Source of the DNA: Verrucomicrobiota bacterium
GTDB lineage: Bacteria; Verrucomicrobiota; Verrucomicrobiia; Limisphaerales; JAEYXS01
DNA: 64,000 bases
Assembly (NCBI GenBank): GCA_023431185.1
Contig: JAEYXS010000035.1
Span: 21,731-85,730, forward strand
Reading direction: 5' to 3'
The notes beneath the pieces are model-generated. The model worked only from the letters and a program-made list of their open reading frames with translations, was not told the DNA's origin and made no database searches. The position numbers and the translations under genes were made by a program. This document shows positions 50,546 to 60,579 of this stretch, piece by piece. Position 1 is the first letter of the stretch, and every line of letters begins with the position of its first letter.

Positions 50546-50701
50546 ATGAGCGCACTAGCGATGAAAGGCAACTGGCACATCCTGAAAGGCAGGCTCAAAC
50601 AAAAATGGGCCAGGCTGAAGAAAGACGAGCGTTGCTTCAACGAAGGCAAGGAAGAAGAGCTGATCGGGCGCATCCAGAAACTCTCCGCGAGAACCAGATG
50701 A
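50546..50701 (+). CDS. CsbD-like stress protein
   Basis: 51 residues from the ATG at 50546 (ATG at 50561 is an alternative); an upstream in-frame extension to 50429 is not coding-like. MKGNWHILKGRLKQKWARLK and EGKEEELIGRIQKL match CsbD, a small basic stress-induced protein. Function of the family is unknown. It is divergent from the Lmo0937-type gene and may share regulation with it. Confidence 0.8.
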   Translation: MSALAMKGNWHILKGRLKQKWARLKKDERCFNEGKEEELIGRIQKLSARTR

Positions 50702-50726
50702 GTCGCACAATAACTGGCGGCCACAT

Positions 50727-52151
50727 TCAGCTCATGATCCCCTTCACCACCTCACCCTTCACATCGGTGAGGCGGAAGTCCCGGCCCGCGTAGCGATACG
50801 TGAGCTTCTCGTGATCGAGGCCCAAGAGATGCAGGATGGTGGCGTGGAAATCATGGATATGGACTTTGTTCTCCACCGCTTCCGCACCGTATTCATCGGT
50901 CTGGCCATAGGAGAAGCCAGCCTTCGTGCCCGCGCCCGCCATCCAGATGGTGAAGCCCTTGTTGTTATGATCGCGCCCGTCGTTGTTCTGTGCGAACGGC
51001 GTGCGACCGAACTCACCACCCCAGATGACCAAGGTATCCTTTAAGAGACCGCGTTGTTTCAAGTCGGCAAGCAAACCGGCGATGGGTTTGTCCACAGAGT
51101 TTGCGTTCTGCGCGTGATCGTTCTTCAGGTCGCGGTGCTGATCCCAGCCGCCCGAGCCGACCTCCACGAAGCGCACCCCGGCCTCCACCATGCGCCGCGC
51201 GAGCAGGCATTGCTTGCCGAAGCGGTCAGTGCTGTCTTCGCCGATGCCATACATCGCTTTCGTCGCTTCCGTTTCCTTGCTCAGGTCCATCACGCGCGGC
51301 ACCTCGCTCTGCATCCGGAAGGCGAGTTCGTATGATTCAATGACACCTTCCACCTGCGGGTTCACCTGATCTTTCGCCAGGCGTTCGCGGTTGATGGATT
51401 GCAGGAAATCCAACTGCGCACGTTGCCCGGAGGGAGAGAGCTTGCTGTTGTTGATGTTGGCCACCTTGGCCTCCATGTCCAATCCGCTGCGGGCGGCGCC
51501 GATGCGCGGGCCTTCCGCCCCGATGCGGGTGCCCTGATAGATGGCGGGCAGGAACGCGCTGCCGTAATTCTGCGAACCGCCATTGTTCAACGGCGGATTC
51601 AACGTGATGAAGCCGGGCAGATTCTCGTTCTGTGTGCCCAGGCCGTAGAGCGTCCACGCACCGAGCGAAGGCCGCACGAACTGGAAGCTGCCCGTGTGCA
51701 TCTGCATATAAGCCTGCGGATGCGCGGGCAGATCCGTCTGCATGGAGCGGATGAGGCAGAGATCGTCCGCGTGCTTCGCCACTTCCGGGAACAGCTCAGA
51801 GATCCACAACCCGCTTTTGCCGTGCTGCGAGAATTTCCACGGCGATGACAGCAGCTTCGCTTGCCCGCCACGGCCAGGCGCTTTCACGCTCATGCCGTCG
51901 TTCTGCTGCAGGAACGGTTTATAATCGAACGTGTCGACGTGCGACGGCCCGCCGCTCATGCACAGGAAGATGACGCGCTTGGCGCGGGGCGTGAAGTGCG
52001 GCTGTTTCGGATCGAGCGGCCCCGGCTTCGCGGTGGCTTCGGCCGCTTTCGCTGCCAGTCCGGCGAAGGCCAGGTAACCAAAGCCCGACCACAAGGTCTT
52101 CAACATCGAGCGGCGGGAGAAATTCCAGCCAGTATCAGTCACGTTGTTCAT
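50727..52151 (-). CDS. DUF1501 secreted protein
   Basis: 474 residues. The start FSRRSMLKTLWSGFGYLAFA is a twin-arginine-type signal. The body has the family marks FLCMSGGPSHVDTFDYKP and VIWGGEFGRTPFAQNNDGRDHN, typical of DUF1501 proteins, a sulfatase/alkaline-phosphatase-like fold abundant in planctomycetes and verrucomicrobia. Activity is not known. The upstream gene on the same strand encodes the DUF1549/DUF1553 cytochrome, the usual partner. The stop at 50727 follows the CsbD-like gene on the other strand. Confidence 0.9.
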   Translation of the reverse strand: MNNVTDTGWNFSRRSMLKTLWSGFGYLAFAGLAAKAAEATAKPGPLDPKQPHFTPRAKRVIFLCMSGGPSHVDTFDYKPFLQQNDGMSVKAPGRGGQAKLLSSPWKFSQHGKSGLWISELFPEVAKHADDLCLIRSMQTDLPAHPQAYMQMHTGSFQFVRPSLGAWTLYGLGTQNENLPGFITLNPPLNNGGSQNYGSAFLPAIYQGTRIGAEGPRIGAARSGLDMEAKVANINNSKLSPSGQRAQLDFLQSINRERLAKDQVNPQVEGVIESYELAFRMQSEVPRVMDLSKETEATKAMYGIGEDSTDRFGKQCLLARRMVEAGVRFVEVGSGGWDQHRDLKNDHAQNANSVDKPIAGLLADLKQRGLLKDTLVIWGGEFGRTPFAQNNDGRDHNNKGFTIWMAGAGTKAGFSYGQTDEYGAEAVENKVHIHDFHATILHLLGLDHEKLTYRYAGRDFRLTDVKGEVVKGIMS

Positions 52152-52160
52152 AGGATTGAC

Positions 52161-54965
52161 TCAGTTCACGATGCGAAATTCCGCGCTGCCCAAGAGCGCC
52201 TGGCAGAAAGCAGTCAGTGCGGCCCAGCGCATCTGGTCGCGATTGGCGAAGTTCTTCGTCTCGGCGGCGTAGAACTTCTCGAAGAATACTTTGGTCGCAG
52301 CCAGTTCCTGCTCGGAGGCGCGACGGCCGTATGCGAGTTCAAACGCTTTGTTGCCCAGCTCCATACCATTGGCACCCGTAGCGTAGAGGCGGTCCGCCAT
52401 GCCCTCCGCCATCTTCTGCACACTGGCGCTGTTCATGAGATAGAGCGCTTGCGAAGGGACGGTGGTGGTATCGCGATCACCGGTCACGAGACTGGGTTCG
52501 GCAAAGTCGAAGACGGAGAGCGATTCCGGCAACTGATCCCGCACGATGGGCAGATAAACTGAGCGCACGTTGCTCTCACGTTGCATGACGCCGAGACGGA
52601 GCAGACCTTGGGTAGGGCCTTCCGAAGCTGCCACCGGGGAGCCATGAAAGGGTTTCAAGTCAAGCAAGCCAGCCGTGGCGAGCATTGTGTCGCGGATGGC
52701 CTCGGCATCCATGCGGCGTTTGCTCATGCGCCAGTTCAAAGTGTTGTCCGGGTCGATGCTGTAATTGTGCGACGAATGCTCCGAGCTGAGCTGATACGTG
52801 TGGCTCAGCACCACTTGCTTCACGAGCTGTTTCACCGACCAGCCATTCTCCACGAATGAGATCGCGAGGTGATCGAGCAAACCTTGGTTCACCGGTTTCT
52901 GGCCCGTAGTGCCAAAATTATCCGGCGAAGCCACGATGCCCTGACCGAAAAGGTGGAGCCAGACACGGTTCGCCATCACGCGGGCAGTGAGGGGATTCTC
53001 CGGCGAGGTGATCCAGTCCGCCAGTTCCAGACGGCCACTGCCTTTGCTGATCTTCGGCGGCTCCTTCGTGCTGCTGACGATCTGCACAAACCCGCGTGGC
53101 ACGACGTCCTGCGGCTTGTCGAGTTCACCGCGGGCCAGCAGGGCGATATCACGCGGCGTGCCCTTGTCCTGCACGCCCATCGCCAACGCTGAGGTCGGAT
53201 TGCCGTTGCTGTCGTAGCGGTCGAAGATTTTCTCAAAGAGCGCGATCTGAAGATTGCTGCGGATGAACCGGGGGTTCGCGAACATCGCCTGATCACGATT
53301 CGTGCGGGCTTCGGCGCGCAGGTCCTCCAGCTCTTTTTTCGATGTCTCCAACTGACGTTTGAACAAGGCGGCTTGTTGCGTGGGCAAGGGCGGTGCGGGT
53401 GTCACTTTCGCTCCGGCGGGCAAGGTGATGAGTTGTGCGGGCTGGTTGTTCTGGATGAAGCGCGGCGTGCCATAGCGTGTCTCCGTGCTCATGAAGATGC
53501 CGGCGAGCGCGTAGTAATCCGCCTGCGGCACGGGATCAAATTTATGATCGTGGCACCGGGCGCACGCGACCGTCAGACCGAGCATGCCTTGCATGACAGC
53601 ATCGATCTGTTCATCCGCCACGTCCAATTGAAACTGGCGGAAATCACGGGTGTTGTGCGACTTGGGCCCGATGGCGAGATAACCTGTCGCGATGAGTTTG
53701 TTCGCCTTGTCCGTCTCGTTGTTCGCCGGGAGCAGATCACCCGCGAGCTGTTCTTTCAGGAATTGATCATACGGCTTGTCCTCATTGAAGGCCTGGATGA
53801 CCCAGTCGCGATACCGCCAAGCATGCGGATAAACGATGTTGTTCTCCTTGCCGCTGGATTCTGCGTAGCGTGCGACATCGAGCCAGTGACGGCCCCAGCG
53901 CTCACCGAACTGCGGTGAAGCGAGCAACGTATCCACGACCTTCTCGAATGCCTTGGGATCCTTGTCTTGCAGAAACGCATTCACCTGCTCCGGTGTGGGC
54001 GGCAGACCGATGAGATCGATATACACGCGACGCAGCAGAGTGGCCTTGTCCGCATCACCCACCGGGATGAGCCCCTTCTTGTCCAGTTCCGCGCGGATGT
54101 AGCGGTCGATGTCATTCTGCACCCAGGCAGTATCTTTCACGGCGGGAGCGGCGGTCTTCTTGGGCAACTGGAAGGCCCAGTGCTCACGGCCTTTCTCGAG
54201 GTCGATACCTTTTTTTACATAGCCGGTTTTGCTCTCGCGCGGATCGGGTGCGCCCATCTTCACCCATTTTTCGAAATCCGCGATGACCTCGGGCGGAAGC
54301 TGGCCGCCCTGTTTCTTCGGCGGCATCTGCAGATCGGGATCAGTGTAGCGGATCGCCTTGATGAGCAAACTGCCGTTCAAGTCGCCAGGGATGACGCCAT
54401 GCCCGGTATCGCCACCGGTGCGCAAGCCATCACGCGTGTCGAGGGCCAGACCGCCCTTCACCTTCTCCGCTTCGGCGGAATGGCACTCGTAACATTTGTT
54501 CACGAGTACGGGACGTATTTTGTTCTCGAAGAAAGCGATCTCTTCGCTCGTCGGTGCGCGTTCGGGCTGGGCCGGTTTCGCGGCGGGCTTGGCGACCGGA
54601 ACAAGTTCGGGCGGAGGATTGCCCTGGAGCCGGGCTGCGCGCTGCAACTCGATCATGCCCTGATACTCGGCCATCACCAGTTGGTCATCTCCGTTTTTAT
54701 CCAACTGCACAAAAATGTAATCCACCGCATCCGGGTTGTCTTTCAGGCGGGGGGAATACTGGCCCATCTTGCTGAACTCGGATCGGCTCAGCTTGCTATC
54801 CCGGTTCACATCCAGCAGACGGTAAAGGCCTTCCAACTGCTTCGGGTTCGGCGGGGCGGCAGGGCGCGGAGCGGGTTGGGCCAGACAAACAGCGGCACCA
54901 ACAAACACGGCCAGGGCGAAGATCCCTCCCAGCAGTCGATTCGGTTTCAGGTCAGTCGTTTTCAT
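52161..54965 (-). CDS. DUF1549/DUF1553 planctomycete-type cytochrome
   Basis: 934 residues. Signal anchor at the start, then two EF-hand-like calcium loops (LLDVNRDSKLSRSEF and LDKNGDDQLVMAEY), a cytochrome c domain with CYECH (Cys158, Cys161, His162) and the planctomycete cytochrome C block, then DUF1549 (DLIGLPPTPEQVNAFL) and DUF1553 (LADWITSPENPLTARVMANR). These proteins normally pair with DUF1501 proteins, as here, and are thought to take part in extracellular redox or carbohydrate processing. The stop is ten bases before the DUF1501 start. Confidence 0.9.
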   Translation of the reverse strand: MKTTDLKPNRLLGGIFALAVFVGAAVCLAQPAPRPAAPPNPKQLEGLYRLLDVNRDSKLSRSEFSKMGQYSPRLKDNPDAVDYIFVQLDKNGDDQLVMAEYQGMIELQRAARLQGNPPPELVPVAKPAAKPAQPERAPTSEEIAFFENKIRPVLVNKCYECHSAEAEKVKGGLALDTRDGLRTGGDTGHGVIPGDLNGSLLIKAIRYTDPDLQMPPKKQGGQLPPEVIADFEKWVKMGAPDPRESKTGYVKKGIDLEKGREHWAFQLPKKTAAPAVKDTAWVQNDIDRYIRAELDKKGLIPVGDADKATLLRRVYIDLIGLPPTPEQVNAFLQDKDPKAFEKVVDTLLASPQFGERWGRHWLDVARYAESSGKENNIVYPHAWRYRDWVIQAFNEDKPYDQFLKEQLAGDLLPANNETDKANKLIATGYLAIGPKSHNTRDFRQFQLDVADEQIDAVMQGMLGLTVACARCHDHKFDPVPQADYYALAGIFMSTETRYGTPRFIQNNQPAQLITLPAGAKVTPAPPLPTQQAALFKRQLETSKKELEDLRAEARTNRDQAMFANPRFIRSNLQIALFEKIFDRYDSNGNPTSALAMGVQDKGTPRDIALLARGELDKPQDVVPRGFVQIVSSTKEPPKISKGSGRLELADWITSPENPLTARVMANRVWLHLFGQGIVASPDNFGTTGQKPVNQGLLDHLAISFVENGWSVKQLVKQVVLSHTYQLSSEHSSHNYSIDPDNTLNWRMSKRRMDAEAIRDTMLATAGLLDLKPFHGSPVAASEGPTQGLLRLGVMQRESNVRSVYLPIVRDQLPESLSVFDFAEPSLVTGDRDTTTVPSQALYLMNSASVQKMAEGMADRLYATGANGMELGNKAFELAYGRRASEQELAATKVFFEKFYAAETKNFANRDQMRWAALTAFCQALLGSAEFRIVN

Positions 54966-55131
54966 GGCACGCTCACGGTCGTCGAGGCTGATGACGCCTG
55001 CGGACGGACTGAGTTACATACAATTATACGTGCGGCAGAAGATTTTGGTCGGAACCAAAGCCGAAAAAATGACGGCCGGCAGCCAATCAAGCATTGGACG
55101 GCAACCGCGCCGTAAGTTTCTGTGCGCCAGC

Positions 55132-56589
55132 TTACTGCTTAGGCAAAGCGGTTTTTGTCGCCGAGTGCTGCGAGGTGCCGGACTCGTCCTTGAAGGTGAT
55201 TGTCAGTTGCGGATGAGTCCCTGACAGCTTCTGTTCCACCAGAATGAATCCGCCCACCGGTTTGTTGGCTGTATAAATCTGCTTAACTTCCCCTTTCAAG
55301 TCCGTTGATTTTTCCGGCTTCGGTCCCACCCGGGCGTTCTGCGTATTCAAGGCGCCGCAGGAGAACTCCTCATAGCCCAGCGGATGCCGGGAGTGATATT
55401 GCCAATGCCGGTCACCGCAAAGGATGAAGAACTGGTTCGTGCTGATGTCATTCGCCTTTAACCATTCGAAGAACTCGCTCCCCTCATGCCGGAACCCGCC
55501 AAGGTTCGCGTGGTTGTCTTTCTTGGAAGCATCATCCGGCCCGACCATCGGCGTCGGCGAGATAAGCAGCTTGAAAGTCGCATCACTTTCCTTGAGCGTA
55601 CGCTTCAGCCATTCCTTCTGTTCCTTGCCCCAGATGCTTTTCTCGGGGCCGTCCGTCATCTTATTCGGACTGCGGTAATCGCGCCCTTCCACGAACCAAA
55701 GCTGCACATGCTGGTTAATCCGGTGCGTGCGATACGTCACCGCCTTGGCATCCGCCATATCCACAATCGGCACCTGCTCGCGGAAAATGCGGATGCCCGT
55801 CTCATGTGAGGGCTCGTAATCGCCCGTCGTGTCGGCGTCATTGATGCGGTAATCATGGTCATCCTTTAACCAATAAGTTGGTGCCAATGAGAAAAGCTGG
55901 CCGATGGTCACCTGCACGAATTGCTCATGCCACTTGCGCCGCATCTCGGCTACGGTCTGGGCACGGGTATCTTTGGGGTGATCGTAATAGACGTTATCCC
56001 CGTTCCCGATAAAGAAATCCGGTCGCATACGATACATCGAAGTGAAAGCCGTATACCCATTATCTTTTTCCACCCCCGTCGCCGCCCCCTTACCTTTGCC
56101 ATCCTTGCCCTCGTGGAAGAAGGCGTAGTTCATGCAACTGCCTATTACAAACTTCACCGGGCGTGTGGACGCCGCACCGCCCAGAGTGCGGAAGGAACGT
56201 GTTACATCCGCCAAGGCCAGACGTTCATGGGAGCCGAAAAGCGCCCGGTAATGATACTCAGTATCCGGCTTCAAGCCGGTGATCTTCGCCTTCACGATGT
56301 AATCGGCATCCGGACGCGCATTCAGCCATTCGGTCTGGATGGGTTGCTTAAACCTAGCATCCGTATCGACTTCAAACCGGACGACCCCGCGGATGCCGGG
56401 CATATCGCCATCTTGCAAAGCATCGGATGCCGTGAGACGCGCGTGCAATAACACGCTCTGGGTGGTCACTTCACCAGCGATGATGCCCTGACCAAGGAAA
56501 ATCTGGGCTGCTCTCGCCGGTCTGCAACAGGAGACCAAAATGAAGAGGCATACGAGTGCAACTCTGAGCAGTGTAAGTTGGGTTTTCAT
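55132..56589 (-). CDS. PhoD-like alkaline phosphatase
   Basis: 485 residues from the ATG at 56589. The N-terminus MKTQLTLLRVALVCLFILVS leads into CC, so lipid attachment at the first Cys is possible. A fibronectin-like N-terminal part is followed by a metallophosphatase core: FVIGSCMNYAFF, PDFFIGNGDNVYYD, YWLKDDHDYRINDAD and FFILCGDRHW. This matches PhoD, a calcium- and iron-dependent phosphodiesterase/phosphatase. The longer frame to 56733 overlaps the HTTM gene. It is downstream in a block with imelysins. Confidence 0.85.
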   Translation of the reverse strand: MKTQLTLLRVALVCLFILVSCCRPARAAQIFLGQGIIAGEVTTQSVLLHARLTASDALQDGDMPGIRGVVRFEVDTDARFKQPIQTEWLNARPDADYIVKAKITGLKPDTEYHYRALFGSHERLALADVTRSFRTLGGAASTRPVKFVIGSCMNYAFFHEGKDGKGKGAATGVEKDNGYTAFTSMYRMRPDFFIGNGDNVYYDHPKDTRAQTVAEMRRKWHEQFVQVTIGQLFSLAPTYWLKDDHDYRINDADTTGDYEPSHETGIRIFREQVPIVDMADAKAVTYRTHRINQHVQLWFVEGRDYRSPNKMTDGPEKSIWGKEQKEWLKRTLKESDATFKLLISPTPMVGPDDASKKDNHANLGGFRHEGSEFFEWLKANDISTNQFFILCGDRHWQYHSRHPLGYEEFSCGALNTQNARVGPKPEKSTDLKGEVKQIYTANKPVGGFILVEQKLSGTHPQLTITFKDESGTSQHSATKTALPKQ

Positions 56590-56606
56590 GGAGCAGAACG
56601 AAACTA

Positions 56607-58013
56607 TCAGTTTTCTCGCAAGGGCGCAATCCAGTCTGCTGGCAGCGTCGCGGCCAGGTTCACCTCCGGCCGGATGAGCCGCTGGCTGGGGCGGCCATTC
56701 AGCGTGGCCCAGGCATCCGCTCGCACCTCCCAACCAGATTTGCCCATAGCCGGGAAATCCGCCGCCAATCGCCGCGCCAGTTGGACAATCATCCCAGGGT
56801 CTTGTGCCATCATAACCCTTTGGCGAGGCGTGATGAGGTGATCCGCGCCCAATCGCTCGCGCTTATGGGTGGCAGGATCAAAAGCGTAAAACTCCACATA
56901 GCCGGTTTTCTCCACCAGCATCACCCGCCAGGAAAAATTAAATCCCTGTCCATCCCAGGCACCTTGCTGCGGATGAAGATACGACCGTAGCGGTAAAATG
57001 ACCTGTATGGCGACGTAAGCAGCTAACATCACGAATGACCAAGCCTTGAGACTGCTTGCCAATGGCTGTCTGGAGGCATCTTTCACCGATTCTTTCTGCT
57101 GTGGCATCGCCAGGAGAAGCTTCATCCATTTGCCGATCACTCCCCGCGCCCACCCGGGCGGGAAGAAAATCAAAGTTGCCACAAGCATGATCCAAGGAAA
57201 CATCCCGATGTTGAATAACACCGACGTCATGACGTGGAAACCAATGACGGCCAAGTACGCCCACGAACGAGCGCGGGACCAAAACAGCAAGAAAGGGATC
57301 ATCAAATCATAGAGAGCTCCGGTCCAACTCGCCAAATACGCCACCCAAGTGTGGGCCAAGATTTCTCCGATCATCGGCAGATCACTGCGCGCAGCCAGCC
57401 AGATACGCATCGGCTGGGCTTCCAGAAGCCAATCCGCGTTCAGCTTGGCCAGCCCGGCAAAGAGATAGACCGCACTCAATTGAAAGCGCAGCAGCCAGAT
57501 GGTCCATACTGGCACCAGCCTTTCAGCCTGCTTGTGCGCATTCCAAGACCACGCCGCATCCGCAGGCAGGAAAACCAGCAACCCGCTAAGCAAACTGACC
57601 AAGTAATAATGGTTCAGATACGTCGTCTGATCGATGAGTTCGAGATAGGTGAAGCCGCAAAAGAACAGCAGCGCACAAAACCGGCAACGCCAGCCGACCG
57701 CGATCCCAAGCGCCAGCAAAGCCAATCCCGCCACCAACAGATACATGCCGACTCCCGGCAATACCTTCACCCACGGAAACCATTCCCAGGTGAAGTGAAA
57801 TGCCGGTGCGAGATAGAGTTCTTGCACCCAGCCTTTCACCAACAACCGGATCATGGCCAAAGCCATCACCCCACCGAACAGGATGCGGAATAATGCCAGT
57901 GACGTTCCGTCCGCCGGCTGATTGCAACGCAGAAGCAAAGTATCCAGCAAGTTGGTCGGAGCTGCTTTCTCACCGGCCAGCTTTGGCGCTGTCAAAGTTG
58001 CTTCAGTCGCCAT
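56607..58013 (-). CDS. HTTM-domain membrane protein
   Basis: 468 residues. About nine hydrophobic segments with the pattern SLALFRILFGGVMALAMIRL, LTYLELIDQTTYLNHYYL and LRFQLSAVYLFAGLAKLNADWL match the HTTM (horizontally transferred transmembrane) domain, related to vitamin K-dependent gamma-carboxylase. The C-terminal part is soluble. Its start overlaps the imelysin stop by 11 bases, so the two are coupled. Enzymatic role not shown. Confidence 0.85.
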   Translation of the reverse strand: MATEATLTAPKLAGEKAAPTNLLDTLLLRCNQPADGTSLALFRILFGGVMALAMIRLLVKGWVQELYLAPAFHFTWEWFPWVKVLPGVGMYLLVAGLALLALGIAVGWRCRFCALLFFCGFTYLELIDQTTYLNHYYLVSLLSGLLVFLPADAAWSWNAHKQAERLVPVWTIWLLRFQLSAVYLFAGLAKLNADWLLEAQPMRIWLAARSDLPMIGEILAHTWVAYLASWTGALYDLMIPFLLFWSRARSWAYLAVIGFHVMTSVLFNIGMFPWIMLVATLIFFPPGWARGVIGKWMKLLLAMPQQKESVKDASRQPLASSLKAWSFVMLAAYVAIQVILPLRSYLHPQQGAWDGQGFNFSWRVMLVEKTGYVEFYAFDPATHKRERLGADHLITPRQRVMMAQDPGMIVQLARRLAADFPAMGKSGWEVRADAWATLNGRPSQRLIRPEVNLAATLPADWIAPLREN

Positions 58014-59151
58014 CGGTAGAACTGAAAAGAAGGGTGATACCGAGGCTGCTCACGACATCCAGCTTGATCTGGATCTCCAGCTCGCGCAGCTCGTCATGCG
58101 CCCGCTCCATCGCTGCGTAATGGTTCACCAGAGATTGATCCACGGGCGTGTCCCGAAATGCTTTCAACGCTTCCCTGCCCTTTGCAAGATGCTGCTCCAT
58201 ACGTTCCGCCAGAGCTGGATTCACATGCTTCACATAGTCATCCATGCCGATGCCCCCGGCACCGCGATACAGCTTCTCCAACCCGGCCAGTTCCTCCTCC
58301 AGCACACGGACCGAAAGGCCGCCCGCATAGCCCTCGATCTGATCGTAACGCAATGCCCGGTTCGCAAACTGATCCACATACAGACGAAGCACATTCACCA
58401 CCCCGCTCTCCAGTTCATCCAGCAGCCCATTCACCGCCAAGTTCAAACTGCTCTGGCCGTCATTCACATAATTGGCCACGAAATCTGGTGCATCAATGAT
58501 AGCTTGTGCCTCTTTTAATTGCGCCACCAGATCGCGGGCCAGTTCATGCACGTAGGAGCGCCGACGGGCAGCCGTCTCGCCTTCCAACAACCATTTGGCC
58601 GCGAGCCGCGGGGCAGCGATTTTCGTTGGCTTGCCATCTTCCCCCACCCAAGCCGTCTGACCTTGTGGCAGGTCAAAGAGCAGATACTCCAACGTGTAGA
58701 CTCCTTTGGCCGCTGCCCCTTGATCCGCCAGATAATCCGGGGTGATAGGTTTCGTGTCACGCAGCACTTTCTCGATGCTTTGCGGATAGACGGGCTTGAA
58801 TGTGAGCGCAGACCAGTACGCACGGTCTTTCACTGGACCGAACTGGATCCATTGCAGGCGTTTCCAAGCCAGACAGGTTTCCTCCCAAGCAGCTTGGGTA
58901 TACTTTACATTCGCTTCCGTAGGTTCAGATTCCAGTTTTGCCGCTGCCGTTTCCAATGCCATGCATTTCGCTTGAAAATCGCGCACGCCAGGAATCATCA
59001 CTTTCGTGGCGATGTCTTGCAGCATTGCCGGACGTGAGAAAGTTGCCGCTGGGGCCGCTTGCAGATCACCGGCCAACGGGGGCTTGGAAAGAGACCACCC
59101 AAAGAGGATCACCGCCATCACGCCTATTGATCGCATCAACCAGCTTTTCAT
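58003..59151 (-). CDS. Imelysin-family protein 2
   Basis: 382 residues with a signal peptide. The pattern KGVYTLEYLLFDLP corresponds to the imelysin GxHxxE region, but without the His; the rest (TYLEAWEETCLAWKR-like helices, LRYDQIEGY) fits the imelysin fold. These periplasmic or surface proteins are linked to iron uptake; the peptidase activity named for the founder is uncertain. It lies between a di-heme oxidoreductase and the HTTM gene. Confidence 0.85.
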   Translation of the reverse strand: MKSWLMRSIGVMAVILFGWSLSKPPLAGDLQAAPAATFSRPAMLQDIATKVMIPGVRDFQAKCMALETAAAKLESEPTEANVKYTQAAWEETCLAWKRLQWIQFGPVKDRAYWSALTFKPVYPQSIEKVLRDTKPITPDYLADQGAAAKGVYTLEYLLFDLPQGQTAWVGEDGKPTKIAAPRLAAKWLLEGETAARRRSYVHELARDLVAQLKEAQAIIDAPDFVANYVNDGQSSLNLAVNGLLDELESGVVNVLRLYVDQFANRALRYDQIEGYAGGLSVRVLEEELAGLEKLYRGAGGIGMDDYVKHVNPALAERMEQHLAKGREALKAFRDTPVDQSLVNHYAAMERAHDELRELEIQIKLDVVSSLGITLLFSSTDGD

Positions 59152-59159
59152 GGATTAAT

Positions 59160-60575
59160 TCAAAGGGATTCTAAAAAACGCAGTAAGGCTTCACGCTCTG
59201 ATTTGGACAGATTACGAAACCGCTCTTTGGCCCGCTCAGCCTCTCCACCATGCCAGAGAATGGCCTCGGCCAAGTTACGCGCCCGGCCATCGTGCAGAAA
59301 CTCAGTGTGACCATTCACGGTCTTGATGAGACCGATACCCCAGAGCGGCGGCGTGCGCCATTCGCTGCCCGTCGCATCGAAAACCTCCCGACCATCCGCA
59401 AGTCCCGTTCCCAAATCATGCAAAAGCAAATCCGTGAAAGGCTGGATGGTTTGGTTGTTCAACTCCGCCAGATCATGCCGCGAACCAGTGCGCAGTTCCG
59501 GCACATGACAGGCAGCGCAACCTATCTTACGAAATAGTCTCTCCCCCTTTTGCACCTGAGGATGATATATCTCCCGGCGGGCAGGCACCGCCAAAGTCTG
59601 GGAGTAAAGCACTACCGCATTCATGATCTCATCAGAGACCTCGGGTGAGTCGCCGCTGGCCAAGGTCACCAGATTCGATTGCTTAACGGTATGATTCTCG
59701 TACGGAAAGAGTGAACTGGTGAGACCCATATCATCATTGAAAGCTCCAGCCACTTGCTGGCGCACAGAAGGTTGCTCGGCCTTCCATCCGAACCGGCCAA
59801 CTGTTGCTTTACCCGAAGAGACATCCCAAACCCTATTCACCCGACCAGAGATCCCATCATCGTTTCGATCATCAGGGTCTGCCAAGCCTTCGATAGTCTT
59901 GACCGGTATGGCTTCCAACAACCCCAAGCCGATGACAACTGGCGCGATCCGCACCGAGATACGCACATCCGGATGCATGACGCCATAAGCTTCATTGGTA
60001 AAGGCGTAACGCGGGCGACGCAAAGCATACGGCTCGCCATCGCCATACGTGCCGCGTATTTCATCCCAATGCACACGGACATCGGTTTCACCCCGGATAC
60101 CCGGCAGAGCACGCGTCTGCAATTGACCACCGTAAGTCGGCTCCGGCACTGGCGCGCCGTCCTTCGAGTCTTTACCAGGCAAGCTCAAGCGCACCACCAG
60201 TGTACGGGACAGCTCACCGTGCGACGGCGCTTTGTCCCGTCCGTCCTTGAAATGGCAGGCTGAGCAAGAACGGGCGATGAAAAGCGGTCCCAGTCCATCG
60301 CGCGCTGAAGTGGAAGCCGGTGCCGCCACCCAGTTCTCATTGAAGAAAGAATTCCCGGTGAAGAACTGCGCCTTGCGGTCTGGATGAAGGTTACGGGCAG
60401 AAAACGTGAACGCATTTCGCGAAGCATCGAACACTGTGGTATCACCACCCGAGAGACTTAGCGGATTGATGGCATCCTCCGAAGCCCAAAGCGAAGTGGT
60501 GCTAAACAACAGAAACGCCAAAACACCCCAGATTACTCGTACGAGCCTGATAAAAAGTACAAACGAGAAAATCAC
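59160..60575 (-). CDS. Di-heme oxidoreductase (DUF1111, thiol oxidoreductase type)
   Basis: 471 residues from the GTG at 60575, whose start overlaps the upstream imelysin stop; a longer frame to 60650 lies inside that gene. After the signal region (LVRVIWGVLAFLLFSTTSLW) it has two heme motifs, CSACH and CAACH, and the C-terminal family marks TPPLWGIGLIKTVNGHTEFLHDGRA. The family pairs with imelysins in iron-linked clusters. It is probably periplasmic and may oxidise or reduce an iron carrier. Confidence 0.85.
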   Translation of the reverse strand: MIFSFVLFIRLVRVIWGVLAFLLFSTTSLWASEDAINPLSLSGGDTTVFDASRNAFTFSARNLHPDRKAQFFTGNSFFNENWVAAPASTSARDGLGPLFIARSCSACHFKDGRDKAPSHGELSRTLVVRLSLPGKDSKDGAPVPEPTYGGQLQTRALPGIRGETDVRVHWDEIRGTYGDGEPYALRRPRYAFTNEAYGVMHPDVRISVRIAPVVIGLGLLEAIPVKTIEGLADPDDRNDDGISGRVNRVWDVSSGKATVGRFGWKAEQPSVRQQVAGAFNDDMGLTSSLFPYENHTVKQSNLVTLASGDSPEVSDEIMNAVVLYSQTLAVPARREIYHPQVQKGERLFRKIGCAACHVPELRTGSRHDLAELNNQTIQPFTDLLLHDLGTGLADGREVFDATGSEWRTPPLWGIGLIKTVNGHTEFLHDGRARNLAEAILWHGGEAERAKERFRNLSKSEREALLRFLESL

Positions 60576-60579
60576 AGCT

